Shown: piece after piece, positions 28,550-37,472 of the stretch
How positions within the stretch are numbered: position 1 is the first letter of the stretch
Layout: the number at the start of each line of letters is the position of its first letter
Assembly: GCF_001571285.1 (NCBI RefSeq)
Contig: NZ_BCTM01000031.1
Span: 1-46,610, forward strand
Direction of reading: 5' to 3'
Source of the DNA: Kluyvera cryocrescens NBRC 102467
GTDB lineage: Bacteria > Pseudomonadota > Gammaproteobacteria > Enterobacterales > Enterobacteriaceae
Length of the DNA stretch: 46,610 nt
The notes under the pieces: model-generated
Databases searched by the model: none
Seen by the model: the letters and a program-made list of their open reading frames with translations, nothing else
Told to the model about the DNA's origin: nothing
Program-made: the position numbers and the translations under genes

Positions 28550-29845
28550 GTGCTGGAACGGCTGTCATGGAAAAGGCTGGCCCTGGAGCTACTGCTATGT
28601 TGTCTCCCGGCCGCGGTGCTGGGAATGGTGTTCGGTCATCTGCCGTGGTTTTTACTGGTGGCGGTGACCGGATTGTTGGTCTGGCATTTCTGGAATTTAC
28701 TGCGGCTCTCCTGGTGGTTATGGGTTGATAGAAGTATGACGCCGCCGCCGGGACGCGGCAGCTGGGAGCCCCTGCTGTATGGGCTAAACCAGATGCAGCT
28801 GCGAAATAAAAAGCGCCGCCGCGAACTGGGAGGCCTTATCAAACGCTTTCGCAGCGGTGCGGAATCGCTGCCGGATGCGGTGGTGCTGACCACGGAAGAG
28901 GGGGCCATTTTCTGGTGTAATGGCCTGGCCCAGCAGATGCTGGGGCTACGTTGGCCCGATGATAGCGGGCAAAACATTCTTAACCTGCTGCGTTACCCCG
29001 AATTTACCCAACATCTCAAAAAACGCGAATTTCTCAAACCGCTGCACCTGGTGCTCAACAGCGGGCGTCACCTTGAAATACGCGTCATGCCCTACACTGA
29101 CCGGCAATTGCTGATGGTGGCGCGTGACGTCACGCAAATGCACCAGCTGGAAGGCGCGCGCCGCAACTTCTTCGCCAACGTCAGCCATGAACTGCGCACG
29201 CCGCTAACCGTGCTGCAAGGTTATCTGGAGATGATGCAGGAGCAGACGCTGGAAGGGTTGCCGCGGGAAAAAGCGCTGCATACCATGCGTGAGCAAACGC
29301 AACGTATGGAGGGTCTGGTCAAGCAACTGCTGACGTTGTCTAAAATCGAGGCATCGCCGGTGCTGTCGCTCAATGAAAAAATTGATGTCCCTCTCATGCT
29401 ACGGGTCGTCGAGCGGGAAGCGCAAACGCTGAGCCACAATAAGCATCAGCTGCATTTCGATATCGATCAGAATCTGAAGGTGCTCGGTAACGAAGAGCAG
29501 CTGCGTAGCGCGATGTCGAACCTGGTGTATAACGCCGTCAACCATACGCCGGAAGGCACGGCTATCACCGTGCGCTGGCAGCATGCGCCGCACGGGGCGT
29601 TATTTAGCGTTGAGGATAATGGCCCGGGGATCGCGCCCGAGCACCTGCCGCGGCTGACGGAACGTTTCTATCGGGTGGATAAGGCGCGTTCAAGGCAGAC
29701 GGGCGGGAGCGGTTTAGGGCTGGCGATTGTCAAACATGCGGTGAATCATCACGACAGTCGATTGGATATCACCAGTACGCTGGGGAAAGGTTCCTGCTTC
29801 AGCTTCCTGCTGCCGGAACGTTTAATTGCCAAAAATGACGGCTGA
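28550..29845 (+). CDS. phoR: Phosphate regulon sensor histidine kinase PhoR
   Basis: PhoR is the inner-membrane kinase/phosphatase that, with PstSCAB and PhoU, controls PhoB in response to phosphate. It has 431 residues, as in E. coli. Two N-terminal transmembrane helices (about 9-55) carry no large periplasmic domain; a basic linker (KKRRRE) and a PAS domain (about 100-190) follow. The phospho-acceptor is His213 in NVSHELRTP, and the ATPase domain has [12 protein letters not shown] and GGSGLGLAI. Translation starts at GTG. A UUCG-capped terminator follows. Confidence 0.97.
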   Translation: MLERLSWKRLALELLLCCLPAAVLGMVFGHLPWFLLVAVTGLLVWHFWNLLRLSWWLWVDRSMTPPPGRGSWEPLLYGLNQMQLRNKKRRRELGGLIKRFRSGAESLPDAVVLTTEEGAIFWCNGLAQQMLGLRWPDDSGQNILNLLRYPEFTQHLKKREFLKPLHLVLNSGRHLEIRVMPYTDRQLLMVARDVTQMHQLEGARRNFFANVSHELRTPLTVLQGYLEMMQEQTLEGLPREKALHTMREQTQRMEGLVKQLLTLSKIEASPVLSLNEKIDVPLMLRVVEREAQTLSHNKHQLHFDIDQNLKVLGNEEQLRSAMSNLVYNAVNHTPEGTAITVRWQHAPHGALFSVEDNGPGIAPEHLPRLTERFYRVDKARSRQTGGSGLGLAIVKHAVNHHDSRLDITSTLGKGSCFSFLLPERLIAKNDG

Positions 29846-30256
29846 TCGCCAGCTTGTCAGTTTAACTTTCCACAGACCAGCTTCGGCTGGTCTGTTTGCT
29901 TTGCAGTCAATGAAACGCTGCGTGATTAACGAACGTGTGGTTGTTTTTTGTTCGCATGATTAGCCGGGTGTTTTTCCTAAATCCAGTTAATAACTCTATG
30001 TATAAATTCACTATCAATATAATCATCTGGTTTTACGATCCCGTGTTGCTTTAAAACGTTATAAGCGTTTAAATTGGCCCCCATGCAGTCGTTATCAGAC
30101 TGCTTATGCGCGGTAAATCAAAAAACTATTCTTCTCTACACCGCGAAGGGAGCATATCCCGCTGAGTTTGCTGCTGGTTTCCTCTGCATCATTCCACAGG
30201 CACTGGCACGATAAATTTATGTTTTACAACACCACACCCACAGGCAGTAGTTACAT
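29846..30256. other. phoR-brnQ intergenic region
   Basis: 411 bases holding the phoR terminator and the brnQ upstream region. Besides the terminator there is a small stem GCAGTC (30085-30090)/GACTGC (30098-30103) and AT-rich sequence. I see no confident promoter. A 43-codon ORF at 30083-30214 has no Shine-Dalgarno and was not accepted. Confidence 0.5.
29872..29903 (+). terminator. Intrinsic terminator of phoBR
   Basis: A perfect 10-bp stem ACAGACCAGC (29872-29881)/GCTGGTCTGT (29886-29895) with a TTCG tetraloop is followed by TTGCTTTG, placed 26 nt after the phoR stop. Confidence 0.85.
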
Positions 30257-31576
30257 ATGACCCATCAATTGAAATCGCGTGACATCATCGCTCTGGGCTT
30301 TATGACCTTTGCGTTGTTTGTTGGCGCAGGCAACATCATTTTCCCTCCTATGGTTGGTTTGCAGGCAGGCCCTCACGTCTGGACCGCAGCCATTGGCTTC
30401 CTGATTACCGCTGTAGGTCTGCCGGTGCTAACCGTGGTCGCGCTGGCGAAGGTCGGCGGTGGCGTTGATAGCCTGAGCACGCCGATTGGTAAGGTTGCGG
30501 GTATTCTGCTGGCGACCGTGTGCTACCTTGCCGTGGGGCCGCTGTTTGCCACCCCGCGTACCGCGACCGTGTCGTTTGAAATTGGTATTGCGCCGCTGAC
30601 CGGTAACGGTGAGCTGCCGCTGTTCATCTACAGCGTTATCTATTTCGCGCTGGTCATTCTGGTATCCCTCTATCCCGGTAAGCTGCTGGATACCGTGGGT
30701 AACTTCCTGGCACCATTAAAAATTCTGGCGCTGATTGTGCTCTCCGTTGCCGCTGTTATCTGGCCTGCAGGCCCGATCAGCCACGCGATGGAAGCCTATG
30801 AGACCGCTGCGTTCTCCAACGGTTTCGTCAACGGCTATCTGACCATGGACACCATGGGAGCCATGGTATTCGGTATCGTTATCGTTAACGCCGCGCGTTC
30901 CCGTGGTGTGACCGAAGCGCGTCTGCTGACCCGCTACACCATTTGGGCTGGCCTGATGGCGGGCGTAGGTCTGACGCTGCTGTATCTGGCGCTGTTCCGT
31001 CTGGGTTCCGACAGCGCGACCCTGGTTGATCAAAGCGCGAACGGTGCGGCAATCCTGCATGCTTACGTTCAGCACACCTTCGGCGGTGCGGGTAGCTTTA
31101 TGCTGGCGGCTCTGATCTTTATCGCATGCCTGGTGACGGCTGTTGGCCTGACCTGCGCCTGCGCCGAGTTCTTTGCGCAGTACCTGCCGTTCTCCTATCG
31201 TACGCTGGTCTTTGCGCTGGGCCTGTTCTCCATGGCGGTGTCGAATCTGGGGCTGAGCCACCTGATTCAAATCTCCATTCCGGTGCTGACGGCTATCTAT
31301 CCACCGTGTATCGCACTTGTGGTACTGAGCTTTACGCGTAATTGGTGGCATAATTCCAGCCGCGTTATCGCACCACCGATGTTTATCAGCCTCGTTTTTG
31401 GTATCCTTGACGGTATCAAAGCCTCTGCTTTCGCTGACGTATTGCCGGGTTGGACTGCCCGCTTACCAATGGCGGAGCAGGGTCTGGCATGGCTGATGCC
31501 GACGATTGTGATGGCGGTTCTGGCTATTGTCTGGGATCGCATGGCAGGGCGTCAGGTGACATCAAGCGCACATTAA
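30257..31576 (+). CDS. brnQ: Branched-chain amino acid transporter BrnQ (LIV-II)
   Basis: BrnQ is an inner-membrane cation-coupled carrier for leucine, isoleucine and valine. The 439-residue protein has the same length as the E. coli protein and about 12 hydrophobic helices. It starts [16 protein letters not shown] and keeps the family stretch [19 protein letters not shown]. The Shine-Dalgarno is poor. It ends in a strong terminator before proY. Confidence 0.95.
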   Translation: MTHQLKSRDIIALGFMTFALFVGAGNIIFPPMVGLQAGPHVWTAAIGFLITAVGLPVLTVVALAKVGGGVDSLSTPIGKVAGILLATVCYLAVGPLFATPRTATVSFEIGIAPLTGNGELPLFIYSVIYFALVILVSLYPGKLLDTVGNFLAPLKILALIVLSVAAVIWPAGPISHAMEAYETAAFSNGFVNGYLTMDTMGAMVFGIVIVNAARSRGVTEARLLTRYTIWAGLMAGVGLTLLYLALFRLGSDSATLVDQSANGAAILHAYVQHTFGGAGSFMLAALIFIACLVTAVGLTCACAEFFAQYLPFSYRTLVFALGLFSMAVSNLGLSHLIQISIPVLTAIYPPCIALVVLSFTRNWWHNSSRVIAPPMFISLVFGILDGIKASAFADVLPGWTARLPMAEQGLAWLMPTIVMAVLAIVWDRMAGRQVTSSAH

Positions 31577-31601
31577 TTCGTACGGCGCTTTAAAGGTGTT
31601 T

Positions 31602-31636
31602 AACCACGGAACGTGATGTTCCGTGGTTTTTTATTT
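31602..31636 (+). terminator. Intrinsic terminator of brnQ
   Basis: A perfect 11-bp stem AACCACGGAAC (31602-31612)/GTTCCGTGGTT (31618-31628) with a 5-nt loop runs into TTTTATTTT. Confidence 0.93.
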
Positions 31637-31716
31637 TGGGTACTTTAGCCTAAGTCTTTCAGGCCGTTTTTGTGGGCGGCGTGGAGATGATGGGTCTGAC
31701 ATGGCACTGAGAAACG

Positions 31717-33069
31717 ATGGAAAACAACAAGCTGAAGCGCGGGCTAAGCACCCGACACATTCGCTTTATGGCCCTCGGGTCGGCAATTGGTACTGGGCTG
31801 TTTTATGGTTCTGCCGACGCCATTAAGATGGCCGGGCCAAGCGTACTGCTGGCCTATATTATCGGCGGCGTTGCCGCTTATATCATCATGCGTGCGCTGG
31901 GCGAAATGTCCGTGCATAACCCGTCTGCCAGCTCCTTCTCGCGCTACGCCCAGGAAAACCTCGGGCCGCTGGCAGGCTATATCACCGGCTGGACCTACTG
32001 CTTTGAGATCTTAATCGTCGCTATCGCCGACGTGACCGCCTTTGGTATTTATATGGGTGTCTGGTTCCCGGCGGTGCCGCACTGGATATGGGTGCTGAGC
32101 GTGGTGCTGATTATCTGCGCCATTAACCTGATGAGCGTCAAGGTGTTCGGCGAGCTGGAGTTTTGGTTCTCCTTCTTTAAGGTTGCCACCATTATCATCA
32201 TGATTGTGGCCGGTTTTGGCATCATCATTTGGGGCATCGGCAACGGCGGGCAGCCGACGGGCATTCATAACCTGTGGAGCAACGGCGGCTTCTTTAGCAA
32301 CGGCTGGCTAGGCATGGTGATGTCCTTGCAGATGGTCATGTTTGCCTACGGCGGCATTGAAATCATCGGCATTACCGCCGGTGAAGCGAAGAACCCAGAA
32401 GAGTCGATTCCGCGTGCGATTAACTCCGTACCGATGCGTATTCTGGTGTTCTATGTCGGCACCCTGTTCGTGATTATGTCGATTTATCCGTGGAACCAGG
32501 TGGGAACCGATGGCAGCCCGTTCGTGCTGACCTTCCAGCACCTCGGCATTACCTTTGCCGCCAGCATCCTTAACTTCGTGGTGCTGACCGCTTCGCTTTC
32601 CGCGATTAACTCCGATGTTTTCGGCGTAGGTCGTATGCTGCACGGTATGGCTGAGCAGGGCAGTGCGCCTAAATTCTTCGCCAAAACTTCACGCCGCGGG
32701 ATTCCGTGGGTGACGGTGATGGTGATGACCATTGCGCTGCTTTTCGCGGTGTATCTGAACTACATCATGCCGGAAAACGTCTTCCTGGTGATTGCATCGC
32801 TGGCGACTTTCGCCACGGTGTGGGTGTGGATCATGATCCTGCTTTCTCAGGTGGCATTCCGTCGCCGCCTGTCGGCTGACGAAGTCAAAGCGCTGAAGTT
32901 TAAAGTGCCGGGCGGCGTGACGACTACCGTCGTAGGTCTTATCTTCCTTGTCTTTATTATCGGTCTGATTGGCTACCACCCGGACACCCGTATCTCGTTG
33001 TACGTGGGCTTCGCGTGGATCCTGCTGCTGCTGGTCGGTTGGATGTTTAAAACGCGCCGTAGCCGTTAA
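31717..33069 (+). CDS. proY: Amino acid permease ProY (proline-specific type)
   Basis: ProY is an APC-family amino acid permease; in E. coli and Salmonella it is a cryptic proline transporter. The 450-residue protein (E. coli 457) has 12 transmembrane helices and the APC signature around [16 protein letters not shown] in helix 1. Its C-terminus is seven residues shorter than in E. coli and ends RRSR. The gene lies between strong terminators of brnQ and its own, so it is probably monocistronic. Confidence 0.93.
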   Translation: MENNKLKRGLSTRHIRFMALGSAIGTGLFYGSADAIKMAGPSVLLAYIIGGVAAYIIMRALGEMSVHNPSASSFSRYAQENLGPLAGYITGWTYCFEILIVAIADVTAFGIYMGVWFPAVPHWIWVLSVVLIICAINLMSVKVFGELEFWFSFFKVATIIIMIVAGFGIIIWGIGNGGQPTGIHNLWSNGGFFSNGWLGMVMSLQMVMFAYGGIEIIGITAGEAKNPEESIPRAINSVPMRILVFYVGTLFVIMSIYPWNQVGTDGSPFVLTFQHLGITFAASILNFVVLTASLSAINSDVFGVGRMLHGMAEQGSAPKFFAKTSRRGIPWVTVMVMTIALLFAVYLNYIMPENVFLVIASLATFATVWVWIMILLSQVAFRRRLSADEVKALKFKVPGGVTTTVVGLIFLVFIIGLIGYHPDTRISLYVGFAWILLLLVGWMFKTRRSR

Positions 33070-33090
33070 TTTTCACCTGGTTACCCTGAA

Positions 33091-33117
33091 AACCCGGCTT
33101 CGCAGCCGGGTTTTTTT
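33091..33117 (+). terminator. Intrinsic terminator of proY
   Basis: A perfect 9-bp stem AACCCGGCT (33091-33099)/AGCCGGGTT (33104-33112) with a 4-nt loop is followed by a run of Ts to 33117. Confidence 0.95.
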
Positions 33118-33140
33118 ATGTCCGAAATCTGCGCCCCCGT

Positions 33141-33150
33141 CCTCCTCCCT
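33141..33150 (-). promoter_or_regulatory. Candidate MalT box upstream of malZ
   Basis: On the minus strand AGGGAGGAGG matches the MalT motif GGGGA(T/G)GAGG at 9 of 10 positions. It lies about 80 bases before malZ, a known member of the maltose regulon. A weaker AAAGATGAG lies at about 33163-33171 on the plus strand. Confidence 0.5.
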
Positions 33151-33228
33151 ACAAAAAAGTACAAAAGATGAGTAGGGTGAAATGGACGTATGGCAAGGTG
33201 GGCACATTTTGAAAATAGGGGATAGACG

Positions 33229-35043
33229 ATGTTGAACGCCTGGCACCTGCCTGTTGCTCCCTTTATAAAACAGCAGCAGGACAAACTGATAATCACCCTT
33301 TGGCTGCGCGGCGACGATCTGCCGAAGCGGGTCACGATGCGCGCGGAAGTGGATAACGAAGAGCTGGCGCTGCCGATGCGTCGAAGCAGTAAATCGCCCG
33401 CGCCAGACGTCGTGCAGTGGCGCGGGGAGATAGCGCTACGGGAAGGGCAACCGCGCCGCCGCTACGGCTTTAAGCTGCTGTGGGATGACCGTCAGCTATG
33501 GTTTGCGCCAAAGGGCTTTAGCGAAATACCACCGGCTAAACTGGAGCTCTTTGCCTATGACAGCCCGGACGCTGGCCCACAGTGGGTGGCCGACCAGGTG
33601 TTTTATCAGATTTTCCCCGACCGCTTTGCCCGCAGCCCGTCGCGCAGCGAACAGCAGGATAAGATCTATCACCACCACGCGGCAGGCCACGATATCGTTC
33701 TGCGCGACTGGGATGAACCACTCACCGGTGAAGCGGGGGGTTCCACTTTCTACGGCGGCGATCTCGACGGTATCAGCGCGAAGCTGCCCTATTTGAAAAA
33801 ATTGGGCGTTACCGCGCTATACCTGAATCCGGTCTTCACTGCCCCCAGCGTACACAAATACGATACTGAAGATTATCGTCAGGTCGATCCGCAGTTTGGT
33901 GGCAATGAAGCGCTGCTGCGCCTGCGTCATAACACCCAGCGCGAAGGAATGCGCATGGTGCTCGACGGCGTCTTTAACCACAGCGGTGATACCCACGGCT
34001 GGTTTGACCGTCATAACCGCGGAGGCGAAGGCGCCTGCCATCATCCCGAATCACTGTGGCGCGATCGCTATAGCTTCTCGGCTGATGGGAAAGCGCTGGA
34101 CTGGCTGGGGTACGCCAGCCTGCCAAAGCTGGACTATCGTTCCGACGCGCTGGTGCAGGAAATCTATGGCGGAGAAGACAGCATTGTCCGCCACTGGCTG
34201 AAAGCACCGTGGAACATGGACGGCTGGCGGCTGGATGTGGTGCATATGCTGGGGGAAGCGGGCGGCGCGAAGAATAATCTCAAGCATGTTGCCGGTATTA
34301 CCCAGGCGGCTAAAGCCGAACGTCCGGACGCCTACGTGCTCGGCGAACACTTTGGCGATGCGCGGCAGTGGCTTCAGCAAGATGCGGAAGATGCAGCGAT
34401 GAACTACCGCGGTTTTACCTTCCCGCTGTGGGGTTTTCTAGCCAATACCGATATCTCTTACGATCCGCAAAAAATCGACGCCCAGACCTGCGTAGCCTGG
34501 ATGGAAGAGTATCGTGCTGGGCTGTCGCACCAGCAGCAGCTACGGATGTTTAACCAACTCGATAGCCACGATACCGCGCGTTTTAAATCGCTACTCGGGC
34601 GTGATGTCGCACGGTTGCCGCTGGCGGTCGTCTGGTTGTTCAGTTGGCCCGGCGTACCGTGTATTTACTACGGTGATGAGGTGGGGCTGGACGGTGATAA
34701 CGATCCGTTTTGCCGTAAGCCATTCCCGTGGGATGAAAAACAGCAGGACGCAGAGCTGCTGGCGCTTTATCAACGGCTGGCGGCGCTACGCAAGGCGACA
34801 CCGGCGCTGCGCCACGGTGGTTGCGAAGTGCTGTACGCCGAAGGCGACGTGGTGGTGTTCGTGCGTGTGCTGGGCGCCGAGCGCGTGATGGTGGCCATTA
34901 ACCGCCGCGCGGCCTGCGAAGTGGTGCTACCTGACTCGCCGCTGCTGAACGTTAAATGGCAGCGTAAAGAAGGGGCGGGACAGGTGGCGGATGACGTGCT
35001 GGCCCTGCCGGCTATCTCCGCCACGGTATGGGTGGGTCATTGA
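33229..35043 (+). CDS. malZ: Maltodextrin glucosidase MalZ
   Basis: MalZ is a cytoplasmic GH13 enzyme that removes glucose from the reducing end of maltodextrins. The 604-residue protein matches E. coli in length. An N-terminal beta-sandwich domain (about 1-110) precedes the TIM barrel: DGVFNHSG (region I), the nucleophile Asp in GWRLDVVHM (region II), the acid/base Glu in VLGEHFGDA (region III) and LDSHDTAR (region IV). Its 3' end overlaps the convergent lysR-type gene by 7 nt, marking the junction with the accessory cluster. Confidence 0.97.
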   Translation: MLNAWHLPVAPFIKQQQDKLIITLWLRGDDLPKRVTMRAEVDNEELALPMRRSSKSPAPDVVQWRGEIALREGQPRRRYGFKLLWDDRQLWFAPKGFSEIPPAKLELFAYDSPDAGPQWVADQVFYQIFPDRFARSPSRSEQQDKIYHHHAAGHDIVLRDWDEPLTGEAGGSTFYGGDLDGISAKLPYLKKLGVTALYLNPVFTAPSVHKYDTEDYRQVDPQFGGNEALLRLRHNTQREGMRMVLDGVFNHSGDTHGWFDRHNRGGEGACHHPESLWRDRYSFSADGKALDWLGYASLPKLDYRSDALVQEIYGGEDSIVRHWLKAPWNMDGWRLDVVHMLGEAGGAKNNLKHVAGITQAAKAERPDAYVLGEHFGDARQWLQQDAEDAAMNYRGFTFPLWGFLANTDISYDPQKIDAQTCVAWMEEYRAGLSHQQQLRMFNQLDSHDTARFKSLLGRDVARLPLAVVWLFSWPGVPCIYYGDEVGLDGDNDPFCRKPFPWDEKQQDAELLALYQRLAALRKATPALRHGGCEVLYAEGDVVVFVRVLGAERVMVAINRRAACEVVLPDSPLLNVKWQRKEGAGQVADDVLALPAISATVWVGH

Positions 35044-35939
35044 TAAAGATGGGCAATTTCCGCGCTGGCGAGCAGCGTTTCACGCCACCAGCGCTGTGCC
35101 AGACCATCCTGGCCGTTACGCCAGGCCATGTAGGCAACATCTTTTTGTCGAAATGAGATGACGGTTTTCTCCACCAGTTCACCGGTCGCCAGCCACGGGC
35201 TGGCAATATGACGGGGGAGAAAACCGCAGCCGAGTCCGGCGCGCAGCAGCATGACTTTACTCTGGAAATCATCGACGCGCATTTGCGGCTGCTCATCCAT
35301 CAGGTTAGTTTGTAACGGATGGCAAAATCTGGCGCTGTCGCTGATGACTATCGCCCGGTGTAGGCACAGTTGTTCGTTGGTGAGCCCTTCCGGTGCGCTG
35401 GCCAGCGGGTGATTAGGCGCGACGACAAACACGTTATCCATCGTGCCGAGCATTTTGTATGACCAAGCGGCGGAGGTTGGCGGTTCGTTTATCGCGCCGA
35501 GAATAATATCCGCGCCGTTATGGGTTAGCTCCTCCCACGAACCGGCTAAAGTGTGGTGAGTGAAGTTCAGCCGTGTTTGCATGTTCAGCGCGTAGAATGC
35601 CTCAATGCTGGGCAGCAGCGCCGAAAAGGGAAAGGAATCATCAAGGGCGATCGCTAACTCTTTTTCCCAGCCGGAGCTGAGCTGCACCGCCTGTTTTTCC
35701 AGATCTTTTGCCGCATTGAGCAGTAAACGTCCCTTCTCCAGCATCATTCGCCCGGTATCGGTGAATTTTGCCCGATGTCCCGACCGATCGAGCAGCTCAA
35801 TGCTGAGGTCGTTTTCGAGTTTCTGAATCATATAGCTCAGTGCCGCAGGGGTTTTAAATAGCGATTCGGCGGCGGCAGCGAAGGAGCCGTGTTTGTCGAG
35901 AGCGTCGAGGATGAGCAAAACGTCCAGGTTGATGCGCAT
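35037..35939 (-). CDS. LysR-type transcriptional regulator, divergent from a hydrolase cluster
   Basis: A 300-residue LysR-family protein. The N-terminal winged helix-turn-helix is evident ([42 protein letters not shown]), followed by a periplasmic-binding-like effector domain (about 90-300). The start at 35939 fits the family; the frame continues for 40 unmatched codons upstream. The gene points away from the three plus-strand genes at 36212-39341, the classic arrangement of a LysR regulator and its target, with effector unknown. Its 3' end overlaps malZ. E. coli has no counterpart at this position. Confidence 0.85.
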   Translation of the reverse strand: MRINLDVLLILDALDKHGSFAAAAESLFKTPAALSYMIQKLENDLSIELLDRSGHRAKFTDTGRMMLEKGRLLLNAAKDLEKQAVQLSSGWEKELAIALDDSFPFSALLPSIEAFYALNMQTRLNFTHHTLAGSWEELTHNGADIILGAINEPPTSAAWSYKMLGTMDNVFVVAPNHPLASAPEGLTNEQLCLHRAIVISDSARFCHPLQTNLMDEQPQMRVDDFQSKVMLLRAGLGCGFLPRHIASPWLATGELVEKTVISFRQKDVAYMAWRNGQDGLAQRWWRETLLASAEIAHLYQ

Positions 35940-36100
35940 AGGCTTAAAATATCCAGAAAAATTAACCCCTCCGTTGTACCGAATGCGTAAAAACAAAGCC
36001 AGTGAATAAATTAGATATAACCGGCGCATTTTTTTGATGTTGCATAAGATATATCGCATATAGAAATTATTATTGTCACAGGATGGTAAGTTTTCTTTAA

Positions 36101-36128
36101 TAACTCGTTAGAAATTTCCCGCTATACT
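36101..36128 (+). promoter_or_regulatory. Candidate promoter/operator of the hydrolase cluster
   Basis: In the 272-bp divergent region, a perfect small dyad TAAC-TC-GTTA (36101-36110) covers where a -35 would lie, upstream of TATACT (36123-36128), a good -10. The -35 itself is poor, as expected for an activator-dependent promoter. A LysR-type site is plausible but not demonstrated. Confidence 0.35.
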
Positions 36129-36211
36129 CAACAAGCTTTCTGATTCAGGATCCTGCTACTGACGGCAGCTTAAACCGTTTTCTTTTAACTTATTGATTGA
36201 GAAGGTGTGTT

Positions 36212-36853
36212 ATGTCTATTCGGGAACTGATTGACCCTCAAAACTCCGCGCTAATTTTTATTGATCATCAGCCACAAATGTCATTTGGTGTGGCGAATAT
36301 TGACCGCCAGACTCTCAAAAATAATACCGTTGCGTTAGCTAAGGCCGGGAAAATATTCAATGTTCCGGTGATTTACACCTCTGTCGAAACCAAAAGTTTT
36401 AGTGGCTATATTTGGCCAGAATTATTAGCGGTTCACCCTGACGTGAAACCGATTGAACGTACCTCGATGAACTCCTGGGAAGATGCGGCTTTTGTGAAAG
36501 CGGTGAAGGCGACTGGGCGTAAAAAACTGATTATTTCCGCTCTGTGGACGGAAGTGTGCCTGACCTTCCCGGCGCTGATGGCGCTGGAAGAGGGCTTTGA
36601 AGTGTACGTGGTCACCGACACTTCCGGCGGCACTTCCGTTGATGCTCACGAACGCTCCATCGACCGTATGGTGCAGGCCGGTGCGGTACCCGTTACCTGG
36701 CAACAGGTGCTGCTGGAGTACCAGCGCGACTGGTCTCGTAAAGAAACCTACGACGCAGTCATGGATCTGGTACGTGAACACAGCGGTGCCTACGGTATGG
36801 GCGTGGATTACGCGTACACTATGGTGCACGGCGCACCAGAACGTAAAGCCTAA
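36212..36853 (+). CDS. YcaC-like isochorismatase-family cysteine hydrolase
   Basis: A 213-residue alpha/beta hydrolase of the isochorismatase-like family, closest among those I know to E. coli YcaC. The catalytic set is visible: Asp18 in IFIDHQPQ, Arg83 in the Lys position (as in YcaC), and nucleophilic Cys116 in LWTEVCLTFPAL. The family motifs AFVKAVKATGRKKLIISA and VYVVTDTSGGTSVDAHERS are intact. Members hydrolyse small amides or ring systems; the true substrate is unknown. The ATG follows an AGAAGGTG Shine-Dalgarno. It heads a probable three-gene operon, with a UUCG-capped hairpin after it. Confidence 0.82.
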   Translation: MSIRELIDPQNSALIFIDHQPQMSFGVANIDRQTLKNNTVALAKAGKIFNVPVIYTSVETKSFSGYIWPELLAVHPDVKPIERTSMNSWEDAAFVKAVKATGRKKLIISALWTEVCLTFPALMALEEGFEVYVVTDTSGGTSVDAHERSIDRMVQAGAVPVTWQQVLLEYQRDWSRKETYDAVMDLVREHSGAYGMGVDYAYTMVHGAPERKA

Positions 36854-36862
36854 GGCCTGGAT

Positions 36863-36884
36863 GCTGGCGGGTTCGCCCGCCAGC
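36863..36884 (+). repeat. UUCG-capped intercistronic hairpin
   Basis: GCTGGCGGG (36863-36871) and CCCGCCAGC (36876-36884) form a perfect 9-bp stem with a TTCG tetraloop. No T-tract follows, so it may stabilise the upstream mRNA or lower expression of the distal genes instead of ending transcription. Confidence 0.7.
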
Positions 36885-36909
36885 TTGCGACAGCAAGGAA
36901 CCCTCCGCC

Positions 36910-37452
36910 ATGACGCAAAAGCATGTCACGCTGGTCATTACTCACGTCATCCAACCCGAACACGTTGCGCTTTATGAAGCCTGGCTTGGCGAGATTATGC
37001 CGATTGCCGCCAGCTATCCCGGCCATCTTGGGGCGAACGTCATCCGCCCGGTCGATGGCCAGACGGCGTGGAATATTATTATCCGTTTCGACACCCTTGA
37101 GCATCTCTACGCCTGGACGCAGTCCGATGTACGGCAAAAGCTGGTGGATGAGATAACGCCGCTGCTGGGTGAAGGCGATCATACTGAAGTGCGCACCGAA
37201 GCCGCGTTTTGGTTCACCCCACCCGCCGTCAACGTGCGTCAGCCAAAGCGCTGGAAACAGTTCCTGATAACCCTGTTGGTGATTTTTCCCAGCACCAATC
37301 TGGTCCCTGCCATTACCGGCGCGCTGCTGCCGTCGATGAAGGGAACCCTGTCGCTGCATTTTATTAATGATGCTTGTGTGGTCGCGCTGGTGGTCTGGCT
37401 CTGGATGCCCATCGTGACCCGCCTGTTTGCCGGCTGGCTGAAAAAAGCCTGA
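36910..37452 (+). CDS. ABM-domain protein with C-terminal membrane anchor
   Basis: A 180-residue protein. Residues 1 to about 95 fit an antibiotic biosynthesis monooxygenase (ABM)-type alpha+beta barrel: beta strand HVTLVITHVI, helix VALYEAWLGEIMPIAA, GHLGANVIRPV, IIIRFDTLEHLYAWTQS. Residues about 115-140 and 150-175 are two hydrophobic helices (FLITLLVIFPSTNLVPAITG; DACVVALVVWLWMPIVTRLF), so the domain is tethered to the inner membrane. Such domains oxidise or simply bind small aromatic molecules without cofactor; function here is unknown. It lies between the YcaC-like hydrolase and the amidohydrolase, with 56- and 20-nt gaps. Confidence 0.75.
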   Translation: MTQKHVTLVITHVIQPEHVALYEAWLGEIMPIAASYPGHLGANVIRPVDGQTAWNIIIRFDTLEHLYAWTQSDVRQKLVDEITPLLGEGDHTEVRTEAAFWFTPPAVNVRQPKRWKQFLITLLVIFPSTNLVPAITGALLPSMKGTLSLHFINDACVVALVVWLWMPIVTRLFAGWLKKA

Positions 37453-37472
37453 ACCGGCATAAGGAGAACGAA

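Noticed and set aside
30083-30214. 43-codon ORF upstream of brnQ, a possible leader peptide for branched-chain amino acid control
   Set aside because: No Shine-Dalgarno, no run of Leu/Ile/Val codons and no terminator-antiterminator pair next to it; likely a chance frame.
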